NCBI GenBank assembly: GCA_016293915.1
Contig: JAEDCY010000019.1
Span: 1-47,489 of the forward strand
Origin: Treponema sp.
Lineage (GTDB): Bacteria > Spirochaetota > Spirochaetia > Treponematales > Treponemataceae
Length of the DNA stretch: 47,489 bases
Direction of reading: 5' to 3'
Position numbers and translations under genes: made by a program. The notes beneath the pieces are model-generated. The model did not search any database and was not told the DNA's origin. It saw only the letters and a program-made list of their open reading frames with translations. Shown here in pieces: positions 46,887 to 47,489 of the stretch; the stretch's first letter is position 1, and each line of letters begins with the position of its first letter.

Positions 46887-46933
46887 GAAATTACCGATTT
46901 ATATACATCAGCATCTACTTTGCCAGAACTCTG
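46876..46933 (-). promoter_or_regulatory. Antiterminator pairing in the aroF-tyrA leader
   Basis: CAGAGTTC (46933-46926, inside leader codons 18-21) is the exact complement of GAACTCTG (46883-46876), which includes the 5' arm of the terminator. Forming this pair blocks the terminator. Confidence 0.7.
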
Positions 46934-46986
46934 CAAACTTTGTGAGAATACCAGTAATAATAGTATGCGTAAGAGATGTTTTTCAT
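46915..46986 (-). CDS. Tyrosine-rich leader peptide of aroF-tyrA
   Basis: A 23-codon frame from ATG (46986) to TAG. Residues 6-13 read YAYYYYWY: six Tyr and one Trp in eight codons, with both TAC and TAT used. The rest is MKNIS before and SHKVCRVLAK after. It precedes the DAHP synthase and prephenate dehydrogenase genes and is followed by a terminator with a competing pairing. This is the layout of a ribosome-mediated attenuator sensing charged tRNA-Tyr. No Shine-Dalgarno is seen; the predicted transcription start (about 46988-46990) lies almost on the ATG, so the peptide may be read from a near-leaderless mRNA. Confidence 0.85.
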   Translation of the reverse strand: MKNISYAYYYYWYSHKVCRVLAK

Positions 46987-46995
46987 TTGTTTTCT

Positions 46996-47024
46996 AATGT
47001 ACTGATGCGTAGAAATTTTGTCAA
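46996..47024 (-). promoter_or_regulatory. Promoter of the aroF-tyrA leader
   Basis: Minus strand TTGACA (47024-47019), a 17-bp spacer and TACATT (47001-46996). The -35 is perfect and the -10 has 4 of 6 consensus bases. Confidence 0.7.
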
Positions 47025-47042
47025 GGGGAGGAAAGTATGATG

Positions 47043-47259
47043 ACAGGGCTTCCGCATTATAAACGCTTATCCGTAATGTTGGCGCGAAGGAGCGGGACGT
47101 GGTTCAAAAACACTCTTTTTGTGGCTGCTGCGAAGCGGCAGTTCAATAGTTTCTATACCACAAAAAGCGTGTAGCGCATTATTGCGCGGTTTTGAATCAC
47201 GCAACCGAGACTGGGAGCCAAAAATTCGGGATTTTTGTTTATAATGCGGAAGCCCTGTA
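47043..47259. repeat. 217-bp nested inverted repeat
   Basis: Ends ACAGGGCTTCCGC..ATAAAC (47043-47064) and the exact 22-bp complement (47238-47259). Inside, GTGGTTCAAAA pairs with TTTTGAATCAC, then CTTTTTGTGG with CCACAAAAAG, then CTGC/GCAG at the tip. No ORF is supported. The whole stretch could fold as one rod-like hairpin. Confidence 0.8.
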
Positions 47260-47282
47260 ATAGTTGCGGTAAAGGAGAAAAA

Positions 47283-47405
47283 ATCACGTTAGTGCGTGGA
47301 GTGGTGGCGAAGCCAGCGACCGCAGGGAACGAAGTGAACGAGGACGCCGAGGGTTACCGAGCCACGGAAGGCACGACCCGAGCGAAGCGAGGGGAACGCC
47401 CAAAG
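47283..47405. repeat. GC-rich repeat near the right edge
   Basis: Contains GGTGGCGAAGCCAGCGACCG, GGAACGAAGTGAACGAGG and CACGACCCGAGCGAAGCGAG. Similar phrasing occurs at 2630-2706 and 33540-33600. No gene is supported in 47041-47419. Confidence 0.6.
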
Positions 47406-47419
47406 GAGTAAGAAATCTG

Positions 47420-47489
47420 TTAGTCAAATATTTTAGTGCTGTAGACTTTTATAATTTCTTCTTTTGCGTCCAAAAAAACATCCACTAAG
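47420..47489 (-). CDS. C-terminal end of an unknown gene cut by the window edge
   Basis: Twenty-two codons are visible on the minus strand, ending LVDVFLDAKEEIIKVY..TKIFD and a TAA at 47422-47420. The composition is protein-like and the frame is open to the edge. The family cannot be told from this length. Confidence 0.45.
   Translation of the reverse strand, partial: LVDVFLDAKEEIIKVYSTKIFD

Noticed and set aside
47043..47259. attC site of an integron
   Set aside because: Large hairpin, but no integrase gene, cassette gene or clear R'/R'' core sites were seen; kept only as one option.
1..47489. tRNA and rRNA genes
   Set aside because: No cloverleaf with a GGTTCGA-type T-arm in a suitable context was found; the one GTTTCGAACC lies inside a coding gene near 36586.

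Overview
The window looks like the chromosome of a host-associated Treponema (Spirochaetes, gut or rumen type). This rests on overall gene content (grpE-dnaK-dnaJ, chemotaxis genes, RsbU-type phosphatases, LemA/TPM proteins, a complete hexuronate pathway) and on a very dense load of short palindromic repeats. The genus is an inference; there is no rRNA and no search was run. No tRNA, rRNA, CRISPR array, phage or IS transposase was recognised.

Layout: 1-2.5 kb, ExbD and a TonB-like protein followed by three tiny AT-rich genes, one DUF4160-like. 2.7-10.6 kb, a hexuronate catabolic cluster (uxuA, uxuB, uxaC, kdgA, kdgK) that takes glucuronate or galacturonate to pyruvate and glyceraldehyde-3-phosphate, with a PAS-GGDEF protein inside it. 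10.7-12.8 kb, cheR-cheB. 12.8-14.7 kb, a minus-strand prenyl synthase/TPR/membrane protein operon. 14.7-15.5 kb, a 780-bp gene-free stretch with a 91-bp tandem repeat, DnaA-box-like sites and an AT-rich core. 15.5-19 kb, a STAS-zinc-ribbon protein and two membrane proteins. 19.2-24.8 kb, apt, asnA, a radical-SAM-like protein, a LacI-type-sensor/GGDEF fusion and an RluA pseudouridine synthase. 25-29 kb, grpE, dnaK, dnaJ. 29.2-33.5 kb, two SpoIIE/RsbU phosphatases and a STAS protein. 33.6-38.5 kb, leuS and a zinc-type ABC transporter operon (znuC-znuB-lipoprotein) behind a Fur-family palindrome. 38.7-44 kb, an MCP, adk and a lemA-TPM-TPM operon. 44.1-46.7 kb, an O-methyltransferase and tyrA-aroF. 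46.7-47.5 kb, the aroF leader, a 217-bp inverted repeat and the tail of an unknown gene.

The most striking signal is in the aroF-tyrA leader (minus strand, about 46990-46854). A 23-codon reading frame has six Tyr codons and one Trp within eight codons. It is followed by a strong intrinsic terminator, and the codons just after the Tyr run can pair with the terminator's 5' arm. This has the full logic of ribosome-mediated tyrosine attenuation. Other items worth checking are a perfect 13-bp hairpin holding the dnaK Shine-Dalgarno and ending at its ATG, with a competing upstream fold; palindromic repeat elements inserted in frame within coding genes (rluA and the zinc-operon lipoprotein), like Rickettsia RPEs; a possible replication origin at 14.8-15.3 kb; and a shared ATACTAGTAT-type operator in the hexuronate cluster.

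All assignments come from reading the sequence and translated proteins against remembered family motifs. Residue positions and promoter calls are approximate unless exact coordinates are given.
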